In this document: piece after piece, positions 42,151 to 51,078 of the stretch | Numbering within the stretch: the first letter of the stretch is position 1 | Layout of the letters: each line of letters starts with the position of its first letter | NCBI RefSeq assembly: GCF_006363815.1 | Contig: NZ_RRYT01000003.1 | Span: 1 to 64,000 of the forward strand | Length of the DNA stretch: 64,000 nucleotides | Source: Thermomonospora catenispora | Lineage (GTDB): Bacteria; Actinomycetota; Actinomycetes; Streptosporangiales; Streptosporangiaceae | Direction of reading: 5' to 3' | Notes under the pieces: model-generated | Seen by the model: only the letters and a program-made list of their open reading frames with translations | Database searches by the model: none | What the model was told of the DNA's origin: nothing | Made by a program: the position numbers and the translations under genes

Positions 42151-43434
42151 TCAGTGGACCTCGCGGACGATGTCGGCGCCCAGCTGGGAGAGCCGCTCGG
42201 CGACGTGGGCGTGCCCGCGGTCCAGGTAGTACGCCTGGGTGATCACGGTCTCGCCCTCGGCCGCCAGGCCCGCAAGCACCAGGGCGCTGCCGGTGCGCAG
42301 GTCGTGCGCCACCACCTCGGCGCCGCGCAGCGGGGTGGGCCCGAACACCTTGGCCCGGTTGCCGTTCACCTCGATGTTCGCGCCCATCTTGGTCAGCTCG
42401 CCGGCCAGCTTGAACCGGCCGTCGAAGATCCGCTCGTAGATGTAGCTGAGACCGTCGGCCAGGCAGGACACCGCCATGATCGGCGACTGCAGGTCGGTGG
42501 CGAAGCCCGGGTACTCGTCGGTGATCACGTTGATCGGGCGGAGCGGGCGCTCGCGGCGCACCTGCAGCACCGCGCCCACCTGCTGGAACTCCACGCCCAT
42601 CTGCTCCAGCTTGTCGGCCGCCACGCCCAGGTGCTCCAGGTCGGCGCCGACCAGGCTGACCTCGCTGCCGGTGATCGCGGCGGCCATCACGAACACGCCG
42701 GCGTCGATGCGGTCGGGCATCACGGTGTGCTGGACCGCGGTCAGCTCCTCCACGCCCTCGACCGTGATGAAGCCGGTGCCGCCGCCGGAGATCCTCGCCC
42801 CCATCTTCTGCAGCATGTCGATGACGTCGAGGACCTCGGGCTCCAGCGCGCAGTTCTTGATCAGCGTGGTGCCCTTGGCCAGCGCCCCGGCCATCACCAG
42901 GTTCTCGGTGCCGGTGTGCGAGGGGGTGTCGCAGTACAGGGAGGCGCCGCGCAGGTCGCCGGCCTTGATGTGGATGACGCCGTTGTCGACGTGCTCGGTG
43001 ACGGTGGCGCCCATCCGCTTGAACCCGTTGTAGTGGAAGTCCAGATTGCGGCTGCCCAGGTTGCAGCCGCCGACGCCCTCGATGATCGCCTCACCGAGCC
43101 GGTGCAGCAGCGCCGGGACGAACAGGAACGAGCCGCGGAACCGGGAGGCGATCTCGGCCGGGAGCACCGGGCTGGTCAGCTCGGAGGCGTCGATGACGAG
43201 GGTGCGCTCGGCTTCGTGCAGCTCCGCGTGGGCGCCCACGGCCTGGGCCAGTTCCACCGCGCGACGGACGTCTTCGATGATCGGAACGTTCCGTAGCACC
43301 GTGCGGCCTTTGGACGCCATCAGCGAGGCGCCGATCATCGGCAGCACGGCGTTCTTGGCGCCCTGGATGAAGACGGTGCCCTGCAGCTTGTGGCCGCCGC
43401 GCACGCGGTATCGAACCTCGTGGCCCATGGTCAT
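42151..43434 (-). CDS. murA: UDP-N-acetylglucosamine 1-carboxyvinyltransferase
   Basis: The protein has 427 residues and makes UDP-GlcNAc-enolpyruvate, the first committed step of peptidoglycan synthesis. GAKNAVLP (Lys27, Asn28) binds substrate. The active-site loop has GGCNLGSRNLDFH with the reactive Cys124, so fosfomycin sensitivity is expected for this copy. The loop wording differs from the usual GGCAIGARPVDLH, and actinomycetes often have two MurA paralogues. Start ATG 43434 has AAGGAG 11 bases upstream; ATG 43428 is possible. Confidence 0.95.
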   Translation of the reverse strand: MTMGHEVRYRVRGGHKLQGTVFIQGAKNAVLPMIGASLMASKGRTVLRNVPIIEDVRRAVELAQAVGAHAELHEAERTLVIDASELTSPVLPAEIASRFRGSFLFVPALLHRLGEAIIEGVGGCNLGSRNLDFHYNGFKRMGATVTEHVDNGVIHIKAGDLRGASLYCDTPSHTGTENLVMAGALAKGTTLIKNCALEPEVLDVIDMLQKMGARISGGGTGFITVEGVEELTAVQHTVMPDRIDAGVFVMAAAITGSEVSLVGADLEHLGVAADKLEQMGVEFQQVGAVLQVRRERPLRPINVITDEYPGFATDLQSPIMAVSCLADGLSYIYERIFDGRFKLAGELTKMGANIEVNGNRAKVFGPTPLRGAEVVAHDLRTGSALVLAGLAAEGETVITQAYYLDRGHAHVAERLSQLGADIVREVH

Positions 43435-43636
43435 TACGCCTTAGCTCCTTTTCGGATGCGGGTGTTCAAGGTGCCGGCCGCCCGTTCGTCCGCACCGGCG
43501 GGTCACGAGTGCCAGGCACGCCGCCGCCTGCGCTCCCTCAGTAAACCACCGGGCGGATGGTCAGGATGCCCGTTGCGCCCCCTTATGGGGGGCTGCCCCT
43601 GCCTGTTTGGTTAGAGCGGGGAAGGCGCCGGAAGGT

Positions 43637-43663
43637 TCACACCCTCCCGCCCTGGGAGTGTGA
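43637..43663. terminator. Hairpin after purC
   Basis: TCACACCCTCCC (43637-43648) pairs with GGGAGTGTGA (43654-43663) with a two-base bulge. It lies between the purC stop and the murA start, which are on the same strand. Confidence 0.5.
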
Positions 43664-43739
43664 CCCGAGGAGCGCGAGGGCAAACCCGGACGAGATGAGC
43701 CCATAACGGACGGGTGAGGCCATGGACCGGTCATGGTGT

Positions 43740-44597
43740 TCATGAGAACGGACGGCCGGTGATCCGCTCGTAGGCCTCGATGTACTTGGCCCGGGTGCGT
43801 TCGACGATCTCCGGGGGGAGGGGCGGCGGCGTCCGGCCGCTGGAACGATCCCATCCCGCCTCGGGGGACACCAGCCAGTCCCGCACGAACTGCTTGTCGA
43901 ACGACGGCTGCGGCCGCCCGGGCCGCCACTGGTCGGCGGGCCAGAACCGGGACGAGTCCGGGGTCAGCACCTCGTCGGCCAGCACCAGCTCCCCCTCCGG
44001 GGACCAGCCCAGCTCGATCTTGGTGTCCGCCACGATGATGCCGCGTTCGGCCGCCAGGCGGGCGCCCCGCCGGTAGATCTCGACGGTGACCTCCCGCAGC
44101 CGCCGGGCCACCTCCGGCCCGACCGTCGCGGCGACCTCGGCGAACGTCATCGGCTCGTCATGGGCGCCGACCGCGGCCTTGGTCGTCGGGGTGAAGATCG
44201 GCTCGGGCAGCTTCGAGCCGTCCACCAGCCCCTCCGGCAGCGGCACCCCGCACACCGAGCCGGTGCGCCGGTACTCCGCCAGCCCCGACCCGGTCAGATA
44301 GCCGCGGGCCACGCACTCGACCGGCACCATCTCCAGCCGCCGCACCACCATCACCCGGCCCGCCCACTCGGCCGGCGCGCCGTCCGGCAGGTCGGTGGAG
44401 ATCACATGGTTGGGCAGCACGTCGGCGAGCCGTTCGAACCACCACAGCGACAGCTGGGTGAGGATCCGGCCCTTGTCGGGGATCGGCGGGTCCAGCACGA
44501 AGTCGTAGGCGGAGATGGTGTCCCGGGCCACCATCAGCAGCTCGCCGCCGGGCAGCTCGTACAGGTCGCGGACCTTGCCGCTGTGCAGGTGCTTCAA
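43740..44597 (-). CDS. purC: Phosphoribosylaminoimidazole-succinocarboxamide synthase
   Basis: The protein has 285 residues. The frame is open far upstream, but the family begins at LKHLHSGKVRDLYEL, so TTG 44597 with overlapping GGAGAGG is the start. It overlaps the MOSC stop by four bases (TTGA). SAICAR synthetase motifs: SGKVRDLYE, ISAYDFVL, VPVECVARGYLTGSGLAEY, and LVLADEVLTPDSSRFW. It ligates aspartate to CAIR in purine synthesis. The rare TTG start and coupling imply limited, co-translated expression. Confidence 0.92.
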   Translation of the reverse strand: MKHLHSGKVRDLYELPGGELLMVARDTISAYDFVLDPPIPDKGRILTQLSLWWFERLADVLPNHVISTDLPDGAPAEWAGRVMVVRRLEMVPVECVARGYLTGSGLAEYRRTGSVCGVPLPEGLVDGSKLPEPIFTPTTKAAVGAHDEPMTFAEVAATVGPEVARRLREVTVEIYRRGARLAAERGIIVADTKIELGWSPEGELVLADEVLTPDSSRFWPADQWRPGRPQPSFDKQFVRDWLVSPEAGWDRSSGRTPPPLPPEIVERTRAKYIEAYERITGRPFS

Positions 44598-45382
44598 CGC
44601 CTCTCCAAGATCTCCACGGGGTCGCCGATCCGCAGCACGCCGGTGGTGCGGGGGATGCCGTTCTGGCCGAAGCGGATGCCCCGGCCGATCGTCCGGTACG
44701 CCGCCAGCGTGCGCAGCGGTTCGCGGCCGCGGACCCCGGTGTCCTGGTCGGTGGTGGTGACGACGCACCGTGCGCACGCCTTGACCAGCTCGATCACCGT
44801 GGCGCCGATGCGCAGCAGGCGGACCTCGTCCTCGCCGAACGCGCCGAGCCCGCGCACCACCAGGTTGGGGCGGAAGCGGTTCATCGGCAGCGGCTCATCC
44901 AGCCGGGCGTTCAGATCCGCCAGGGACTCCTCGGAGATCAGCAGCAGCGGGTAGGCGTCCGCGAACGCCATCTCCCCGCCGCCGCGGCCGGTCTCCCGGC
45001 GGCCGGTGAACCGCACCAGCCGGCACTCCAGCCCCAGGAAGTCGGAGAACCACCCGGCCGCCTCGTCGCCCTGGTCGACGCCCCGGCACTGCGACCGGTG
45101 CACGTACACCTGCCGCACCGGCCCGTCGTCGGTCGCCTTGTGCACCAGCGGCGGCAGCGCCGGATCGGTGGTGCCGACGGTGAGGACCTCGCCGTCGTAG
45201 ACCGGCCGCAGCAGCGCCATCCGGCCCTCGTCCCGCTGGGACAGGAACCGCCCCTCCGGGGTCACCAGCATGAACTCCCGATCGTGGGGCAGTCCCCGAC
45301 GGCCCAGCTCCGCGGCGGTCAGCGCCGTTCCGCCTCCGCCCTTGAGCGGGTAGGCGGTCAGGCCGGTCAGCACGGCGGTCAT
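44594..45382 (-). CDS. MOSC-domain protein (molybdenum cofactor sulfurase C-terminal type)
   Basis: The protein has 262 residues, with ATG 45382 five bases after GGAG. An N-terminal MOSC_N beta barrel (LTAYPLKGGGGTALTAAELGRRGLPHDREFMLV) is followed by a MOSC domain with FADAYPLLLISEESLADLNARL, NRFRPNLVV and the conserved Cys in KACARCVVTTTDQDTG. Family members bind Moco and reduce N-hydroxylated compounds or handle sulfur. It sits, unusually, between purB and purC and is coupled to purC. Confidence 0.92.
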   Translation of the reverse strand: MTAVLTGLTAYPLKGGGGTALTAAELGRRGLPHDREFMLVTPEGRFLSQRDEGRMALLRPVYDGEVLTVGTTDPALPPLVHKATDDGPVRQVYVHRSQCRGVDQGDEAAGWFSDFLGLECRLVRFTGRRETGRGGGEMAFADAYPLLLISEESLADLNARLDEPLPMNRFRPNLVVRGLGAFGEDEVRLLRIGATVIELVKACARCVVTTTDQDTGVRGREPLRTLAAYRTIGRGIRFGQNGIPRTTGVLRIGDPVEILERR

Positions 45383-45404
45383 CACATCTCCTGCTCGCTC
45401 GCGG

Positions 45405-46715
45405 TCATGTCAGCGCCGCGAGCCGGTCGAACACCGGCCCGAGCCGTTGCACGAACCGTTCCGGCCGGCACACCTCGTCCAGCCGGGCCTCGTCCAGCGT
45501 CAGCCCCGCCTCGGCGGCGTGCCGGCGCAGCGTCTCGCGGAACGGCACGCCGGTCTCCCAGGTCTCCATCGCCGCCTTCTGGACCAGCGGGTAGGCCTCG
45601 TCGTCGCGGGACAGCCCCATCTCGACCAGTTCCAGCAGCACCGTCGAGGTGTAGATCAGCCCGCCGGTGGCGTCCAGGTTGGCGCGCATCCGCTCGGCGT
45701 CGACGACCAGCCCGGACATCAGCTTGATGGTGAGGTCGAGCATGTAGTCCAGGGCGATCGAGGCGTCCGGCAGCGCGATCCGCTCGGTGGAGGAGTGGGA
45801 GATGTCCCGCTCGTGCCACAGCGGGATGCCCTCCAGCACCGGCACGATCTGCGCCCGCACGATCCGCGCCAGCCCGGCCAGCCGCTCCGAGAGGATCGGG
45901 TTCTTCTTGTGCGGCATGGCCGAGGAGCCCTTCTGCCCCTTGCCGAACGGCTCCCACAGCTCGCGGACCTCGGTGCGCTGGCCGTGCCGCACCTCCAGCG
46001 CGATGGCCTCGCACACCGTCGCCATGATCGCCAGCGCCGACACCCACTCGCTGATGCCGTCCCGCATCACCACCTGGGTGGACACGTCGGCGGGCCGCAG
46101 GCCGAGCCGTTCGGCCACGTACCGCTCCACGGCGGGGTCGATGTTGGAGTAGGTGCCCACGGCCCCGGAGATGGCCATCACGCCCACCGACTCGCGGGCC
46201 CGCCGCAGCCGGTCGCGGGAGCGGGCCATCGCGAACGCGAAGTCCGCCACCCGGTGCCCCCACACGTCCGGCTCGCCGTGGATGCCGTGGGTGCGGCCCA
46301 CCCGCAGGGTGTGGCGGTGCTCCAGGGCGTGGTCGCGCAGCACCGCCACCAGCCGGTCCGCCTTCTCCAGCAGGATGTCGGTGGCCTCGACCAGCTGCAC
46401 CGCCAGCGCGGTGTCCAGCAGGTCCGAGGAGGTCATGCCGAAGTGCACGTAGGCGGCGGCCTCGCGGGGCTCGGTGTTGTCGGCCCAGGCGGTCAGGAAC
46501 GCGATGACATCGTGCTGGGTGACGGCCTCGATCTCGCGCACCCGTTCCGGGGTGGGCGGCGGGGCCTTGCGGATGGGCTCCACCACGTCGGCCGGGATGG
46601 TCCCCGCCGCCGCGTGGGCCTCGACCACGAGGGTCTCCACCCGGCACCACAGCTCGTACTTGTGCGCGTCGCTCCAGACGCGCCCCATCTCCGGAAGGGT
46701 GTACCGCTCGATCAC
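45405..46715 (-). CDS. purB: Adenylosuccinate lyase
   Basis: The protein has 436 residues and is of the fumarase/aspartase superfamily, catalysing the SAICAR and adenylosuccinate cleavages of purine synthesis. Signature SSAMPHKKNP at about 262-271, catalytic His in RTHGIHGEPD, and HFGMTSSDLLDTA near 92-104. Full length. It lies 22 bp upstream of the MOSC gene on the same strand, so purB-MOSC-purC probably form one operon. Confidence 0.96.
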   Translation of the reverse strand: MIERYTLPEMGRVWSDAHKYELWCRVETLVVEAHAAAGTIPADVVEPIRKAPPPTPERVREIEAVTQHDVIAFLTAWADNTEPREAAAYVHFGMTSSDLLDTALAVQLVEATDILLEKADRLVAVLRDHALEHRHTLRVGRTHGIHGEPDVWGHRVADFAFAMARSRDRLRRARESVGVMAISGAVGTYSNIDPAVERYVAERLGLRPADVSTQVVMRDGISEWVSALAIMATVCEAIALEVRHGQRTEVRELWEPFGKGQKGSSAMPHKKNPILSERLAGLARIVRAQIVPVLEGIPLWHERDISHSSTERIALPDASIALDYMLDLTIKLMSGLVVDAERMRANLDATGGLIYTSTVLLELVEMGLSRDDEAYPLVQKAAMETWETGVPFRETLRRHAAEAGLTLDEARLDEVCRPERFVQRLGPVFDRLAALT

Positions 46716-46735
46716 ACGAGGAGTCTATGAGGAGG

Positions 46736-47449
46736 TCACACCTGCTGTGATGGGCGGTGCACCCGGTCGCCGGGGGCGGCGGCGCCCGCTGCGCCCGCCC
46801 CGCGGGCGGCGGTGAGGCAGTCGACGAGGTCGCACCAGCCGGCCTCCAGGCGCCGCAGGCTCATGCCGCGGCGGGTGACCAGATGGTCGACGAAGGTGCT
46901 GTCCAGATAGCCCAGGAGCGTATGGGCGATCAGGTCCGGGTCGCCGCAGGAGCCGATCCCGCGCAGCAGCATCCGGACGTGGGCGAAGCGGAACTCATAG
47001 ACCGGGGTGGTGTAGCGGCGGCTGGTGTCGGCGCCGAGGGCCAGGTACAGGTCGTGGTGGGCGTGCTCGTGGCGCATGACGGCCGGGCCGAAGGCGCGCA
47101 GGCGTTCGAGGGCGGGGGCGCCCGGGCCGAGCGGGGGCGGGCCGTACAGCAGCGCGTTCTGCAGCTGCCGTTCACGGTGGTCCAGCAGCGCCGCCAGCAG
47201 CCCGGAGCGGTCGCCGAACCGCCGGAAGACGGTGCCCTTGCCGACGCCGGCGGCGGCGGCGACGGCCTCCATCGTGAGGTTGGCCACTCCGCGTTCGCTC
47301 GCCAGCCGGTCGGCGGCCTCCAGCAGGCGGGCGCGGTTGCGGGCGGCGTCGGCCCGCAGCCGGGCGGGGGCGCCGCGGGAGGTGAGGACCGTCAGGACCC
47401 GTCCGGGATCGCCGGAGGAGAGGGGTCGCGGGGGTGTGGTCATGTCCAC
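46736..47449 (-). CDS. TetR-family repressor, divergent from the FMN reductase
   Basis: The protein has 237 residues. The helix-turn-helix covers about 37-85 (NRARLLEAADRLASERGVANLTMEAVAAAAGVGKGTVFRRFGD). A His-rich patch (MRHEHAHHD) in the ligand domain is notable. It is divergent from the flavin reductase gene with two palindromes in between, so it should repress that gene and itself, probably in response to an electrophile or quinone (inference). Confidence 0.9.
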   Translation of the reverse strand: MDMTTPPRPLSSGDPGRVLTVLTSRGAPARLRADAARNRARLLEAADRLASERGVANLTMEAVAAAAGVGKGTVFRRFGDRSGLLAALLDHRERQLQNALLYGPPPLGPGAPALERLRAFGPAVMRHEHAHHDLYLALGADTSRRYTTPVYEFRFAHVRMLLRGIGSCGDPDLIAHTLLGYLDSTFVDHLVTRRGMSLRRLEAGWCDLVDCLTAARGAGAAGAAAPGDRVHRPSQQV

Positions 47450-47473
47450 AGCGTAGCCTGCGCCGGGAATAAA

Positions 47474-47524
47474 CGGACCGAGGTCCGGTTATAGTGGGGC
47501 GACATGTAAGCGGACCGCGGTCCG
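47474..47524. promoter_or_regulatory. Paired palindromic operators between tetR and the FMN reductase gene
   Basis: CGGACCGAGGTCCGG at 47474-47488 and perfect CGGACCGCGGTCCG at 47511-47524 are followed by the same GGTTAT extension. The spacing of 37 bp between starts puts them about 3.5 helical turns apart, flanking a TATAGT -10-like element. Confidence 0.75.
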
Positions 47525-47555
47525 GTTATCTGCGCATCTGTTTCGGGAGGCTTTC

Positions 47556-48119
47556 ATGACCGTCCGTGTCCTCGCGCTCGTCGGCAGCCTGCGCGCCGGC
47601 TCCCACAACCGCCGCATCGCCGAGGCCGCCGCCCGCCTCGCCCCCGAGAACGTGCGGGTCGACCTGTACGGGGGACTGGGCGAGCTGCCCTTCTACAACG
47701 AGGACATCGACACCGAGACCGCCCAGCCCGAGCCCGCCGCCCGGCTCCGCGCCGCCGTGCGCGAGGCCGACGCCCTGCTGCTGGTCTCGCCCGAGTACAA
47801 CGGCTCGATCCCGGCCGTGCTGAAGAACGCCATCGACTGGCTCTCCCGCCCCTACGGCGCCGGCGCCATCGCCGGCAAGCCGGTCGCCGTGGTCGGCACC
47901 GCGCTCGGCCGCTACGGCGGGGTGTGGGCGCACGAGGAGATCCGCAAGGCCGTGCGCATCGCCGGCGGCACCGTGCTGGAGGACGTGAAGCTGGCCGTCC
48001 CCGACTCGCTCGGCCGCTTCGGCGACCTCGACCCCGCCGACGACCCCGAGGTCGCCGAAGGGCTCTCCGCCGCCGTCGACCGCCTGACCGTCGCGGCCTC
48101 CTCCACCGCCGCGGCCTGA
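47556..48119 (+). CDS. NAD(P)H-dependent FMN reductase
   Basis: The protein has 187 residues, with ATG 47556 after GGGAGG. Flavodoxin-like fold: LVGSLRAGSHNRRIAEAAARL binds the FMN phosphate, and LVSPEYNGSIPAVLKNAIDWLSRP is the family signature. It reduces flavins, quinones or azo compounds with NAD(P)H. It is probably induced when the divergent TetR protein is released. Confidence 0.93.
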   Translation: MTVRVLALVGSLRAGSHNRRIAEAAARLAPENVRVDLYGGLGELPFYNEDIDTETAQPEPAARLRAAVREADALLLVSPEYNGSIPAVLKNAIDWLSRPYGAGAIAGKPVAVVGTALGRYGGVWAHEEIRKAVRIAGGTVLEDVKLAVPDSLGRFGDLDPADDPEVAEGLSAAVDRLTVAASSTAAA

Positions 48120-48144
48120 CCGAGGCGCCGGAGGGGCGGGGCCG

Positions 48145-49401
48145 TCAGCCGCGCGCCCGCTCGACCGCCGCGCGGGCGATGTCGCCCCGGTGGTGGGAGC
48201 CGCGCAGCCGGATCTTCTCCACGGCCGCATAGGCGGTCCGCCGGGCCGCGGCCAGGTCCGGGCCGGTGCCCACGACGTTCACCACCCGGCCGCCGCCGGA
48301 GACCAGGACACCGTCCTCGTTCACCGCGGTGCCCGCGTGCAGCACGTACGCGCCCTCGACGGCGGCGGCCTCCTCCAGCCCGGTGACGGGATCGCCCTTG
48401 ACCGGGCTCGCCGGGTATCCCTCCGCGGCCACCACGACCGTCACCGCCGCCCCCGGCCGCCACTCCAGCCGCTGCTCGGGGGCCAGGCCCCCGGTGGCGC
48501 ACGCGTGCAGCAGACCGCCCAGCGGGGTCGCCAGCCGGTCCAGCACCACCTGGGTCTCCGGATCGCCGAACCGGGCGTTGAACTCCACCACCCGCACGCC
48601 CGCGGAGGTCAGCGCCAGCCCCGCGTACAGCACGCCGACATAGGGGGTGCCCCGGCGGCGCAGCTCGGTGACGGTGGGCCGGACGACGGTGCTCATCACC
48701 TCGTCCACCAGTCCCTCCGGAGCCCACGGCAGCGGGGTGTAGGCCCCCATGCCGCCGGTGTTGGGGCCCTCGTCGCCGTCGTAGGCCCGCTTGAAGTCCT
48801 GGGCGGGCATCAGCGGCACGGCCGTGGTCCCGTCGCAGAGCGCGAACAGCGACGCCTCCGGCCCGTCCAGATACTCCTCGATCACCACCCGGCCGCAGGA
48901 CCGCGCGTGACGCACCGCCAGTCCACGGTCCTCGGTGACGACCACGCCCTTCCCGGCGGCCAGCCCGTCGTTCTTGACCACATACGGCGGGCCGAACTCC
49001 GTCAGCGCCGCCTCCACCTCCTCGGGCGCGGTGCACACCCGCGCCTTCGCGGTCGGCACGCCCGCCGCGGCCATGACCTCCTTGGCGAACGCCTTGGACC
49101 CCTCGATCCGCGCCGCCTCCCGATCCGGGCCGAACACCGGCACCCCGCTTGCGCGCAGCGCGTCCGCCACCCCGGCGACCAGCGGCGCCTCCGGGCCGAC
49201 CACCACCAGGTCCGGACGCAGCCGGGCGGCCAGCGCGGTCACCGCGGCCGGGTCGGCCGGGTCGATCGCGTGGCCCTCGGCGAGCTCCCGGATGCCCGGG
49301 TTGCCGGGGGCCGCGTGCAGGTCGGCGACGGCGGGGTCGAGATGCAGGGCGCGGACGATGGCGTGCTCGCGCCCGCCGGATCCGAGAACGAGGATGCGCA
49401 C
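48145..49401 (-). CDS. purD: Phosphoribosylamine-glycine ligase
   Basis: The protein has 418 residues, with GTG 49401 starting RILVLGSGGREHAIV. It is an ATP-grasp enzyme: YVVKNDGLAAGKGVVV loop, DFKRAYDGDEGPNTGGMGAYTP, and EFNARFGDPETQ near 290 for metal/ATP binding. It catalyses GAR formation in purine synthesis. The frame stays open upstream through a repeat array, but family length fixes the start at 49401. Confidence 0.96.
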   Translation of the reverse strand: MRILVLGSGGREHAIVRALHLDPAVADLHAAPGNPGIRELAEGHAIDPADPAAVTALAARLRPDLVVVGPEAPLVAGVADALRASGVPVFGPDREAARIEGSKAFAKEVMAAAGVPTAKARVCTAPEEVEAALTEFGPPYVVKNDGLAAGKGVVVTEDRGLAVRHARSCGRVVIEEYLDGPEASLFALCDGTTAVPLMPAQDFKRAYDGDEGPNTGGMGAYTPLPWAPEGLVDEVMSTVVRPTVTELRRRGTPYVGVLYAGLALTSAGVRVVEFNARFGDPETQVVLDRLATPLGGLLHACATGGLAPEQRLEWRPGAAVTVVVAAEGYPASPVKGDPVTGLEEAAAVEGAYVLHAGTAVNEDGVLVSGGGRVVNVVGTGPDLAAARRTAYAAVEKIRLRGSHHRGDIARAAVERARG

Positions 49402-49430
49402 GTCGGATGAGCCTAGCGGGCCGCGACACC

Positions 49431-49552
49431 GAGTCCGCGCGGAGTCCGTCCGGCGCCCGCACGGAAGTTCGCGCGGCGCCCGTCCGGCGCCCGTCCGGAG
49501 CCCGTCCGGCGCCCGTCCGGAGCCCGCGCGGAGTTCGCGTGGCGCCCGCGAC
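49431..49552. repeat. Array of eleven 11-bp units upstream of purD
   Basis: Units are variants of GCGCCCGTCCG and GAGCCCGTCCG, each 11 bp except one of 12, starting 30 bp before the purD GTG. The 11-bp period matches the DNA helical turn. The remaining gap to corA (49553-49914) shows no supported gene. Confidence 0.8.
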
Positions 49553-49914
49553 AAACCCGGCGTTCGCCGGGTTCGGCGGGGCCCGGTCGTGTATGAATGC
49601 TCGTGTGCGAACGCCGGTGCCGGCGAAGACGTCTTGGCACGGCGTGACAACCTTCGCCCGGAACAGGGCGTCTTTCCCTGTGGTTGATAGCCTTTTGAGG
49701 TTGTGTGCCCTGACGCCGTCGCACGGAAGGAGGTGGTCGGAATGAGCTCTGGTGATCCTTGCAGTACGGCAGAGATCCCGCACAGTCCGAGCGTGACCGT
49801 TCATCCGTCCGCCTTTGTCCGGCGTCCGGCCGCAGCCGTCGTGCGCTCCCTCCGCTGAACGCGCAGGTCGAGCGCGCTTTGCGTGCTCGCGGCCGGAGGG
49901 AAGGAGCACCAGCG

Positions 49915-51024
49915 ATGGCCATGACTCGCGTTCGCCCCCGTCGGGCGACCATGGCGCTGCTCAAGCCACTGGCACGTCCGAACCGCACTGCTCCCGAACC
50001 CGTCCCCCAGCCGCGCACCTCGGCGGTCATCGACTGGGCCGCCTACATCGACGGACAGCGCGTCGACACCGAGACCATCGCCGACGCCGTGCGTCTGGTC
50101 CGGGACGGCGAGCTCGCCGAGAACGACAACGGCATGGGCTTCGTGTGGGTCGGGCTGCACGAGCCCGACGCCGCCGAGCTGGAGCGCCTCGCCCCCGTCT
50201 TCGGCCTGCACCCGCTGGCGGTCGAAGACGCCATCCACGCCCATCAGCGGCCCAAGCTCGAGCGCTACGACGACGTCCAGTTCTTCGTGATGAAGACGCT
50301 CGGGCTCGCCGACCGCGCCGGCCAGCACGACGGCGACGTCGTGGAGACCGGCGAGATCATGATCTTCTGCGGGGCCGACTTCGTGGTCACCGTCCGGCAC
50401 GGCCGCCACGGCGACCTGGCCCGCGTCCGGCGCCGTCTGGAGGCCGACCCCGAGCGGCTCAACCTCGGCCCCACCGCCGTCGTGCACGCCGTCGTGGACC
50501 ACGTGGTGGACGGCTACATGTGCGTCGCCGAGGCCGTCCAGGACGACATCGACGAGGTCGAGGAGGCCGTCTTCTCCCCCGGCCGGACCGACGAGTCCCG
50601 CCGGATCTACCGCCTCAAGCGCGAGGTCATCCAGCTCAAGCGCGCCGTGGGGCCGCTCGCCGGGCCGCTGCGCAACCTGGCCGGCCGGCGTTTCGTCCCG
50701 CCGGAGATCAAGGAGTATCTGCGCGACGTCGAGGACCACCTGACCCGGGTCCGCGACCAGGTCGAGTCCTACGACGAGCTGCTCAACCCGATCCTGCAGG
50801 CCCACATGACCCAGGTGACGGTCGCCGACAACCAGGACATGCGCCGGATCTCCGCCTGGGGCGCCATCATCATGCTCCCCACCGCCGTCACCGGCGTGTA
50901 CGGGATGAACTTCGACAACATGCCCGCCCTGCACACCGAGTGGGGCTATCTGGCGGTGCTGGCCGTCATCGCCGTCATGTGCCTGGCCCTGTACCGGGGC
51001 TTCCGCAAGAACGGCTGGCTGTGA
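49915..51024 (+). CDS. corA: CorA-family magnesium/divalent cation transporter
   Basis: The protein has 369 residues, with ATG 49915 after AAGGAG (ATG 49921 also possible). A long soluble N-terminal domain (about 40-270) with the long stalk helix is followed by two membrane helices. The pore signature YGMNFDNMP stands between them at about 329-337. The cytosolic C-terminus is basic (RKNGWL). It transports Mg2+ down its gradient as a pentamer. Confidence 0.94.
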   Translation: MAMTRVRPRRATMALLKPLARPNRTAPEPVPQPRTSAVIDWAAYIDGQRVDTETIADAVRLVRDGELAENDNGMGFVWVGLHEPDAAELERLAPVFGLHPLAVEDAIHAHQRPKLERYDDVQFFVMKTLGLADRAGQHDGDVVETGEIMIFCGADFVVTVRHGRHGDLARVRRRLEADPERLNLGPTAVVHAVVDHVVDGYMCVAEAVQDDIDEVEEAVFSPGRTDESRRIYRLKREVIQLKRAVGPLAGPLRNLAGRRFVPPEIKEYLRDVEDHLTRVRDQVESYDELLNPILQAHMTQVTVADNQDMRRISAWGAIIMLPTAVTGVYGMNFDNMPALHTEWGYLAVLAVIAVMCLALYRGFRKNGWL

Positions 51025-51056
51025 GCGGGATCCCCGGGCCGGGAGGGGGATCCCGC
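51025..51056. terminator. Terminator between convergent corA and GDPD genes
   Basis: GCGGGATCCCC (51025-51035) pairs perfectly with GGGGATCCCGC (51046-51056). Confidence 0.75.
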
Positions 51057-51078
51057 GCGGGCGGCCGGTCGGGGACGG

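Noticed and set aside
43437-44777. Longer N-terminus for purC
   Set aside because: The open frame upstream of 44597 lies inside the MOSC gene and encodes Arg/His/Pro-rich sequence without SAICAR-synthetase homology.
49431-49552. CRISPR array
   Set aside because: Repeats are 11 bp, contiguous and without spacers; no cas genes occur in the window.
49402-49650. Longer N-terminus for purD reading through the 11-bp repeats
   Set aside because: The repeat-derived Arg/Gly/Thr peptide precedes the conserved RILVLGSGG start and is not part of the family.
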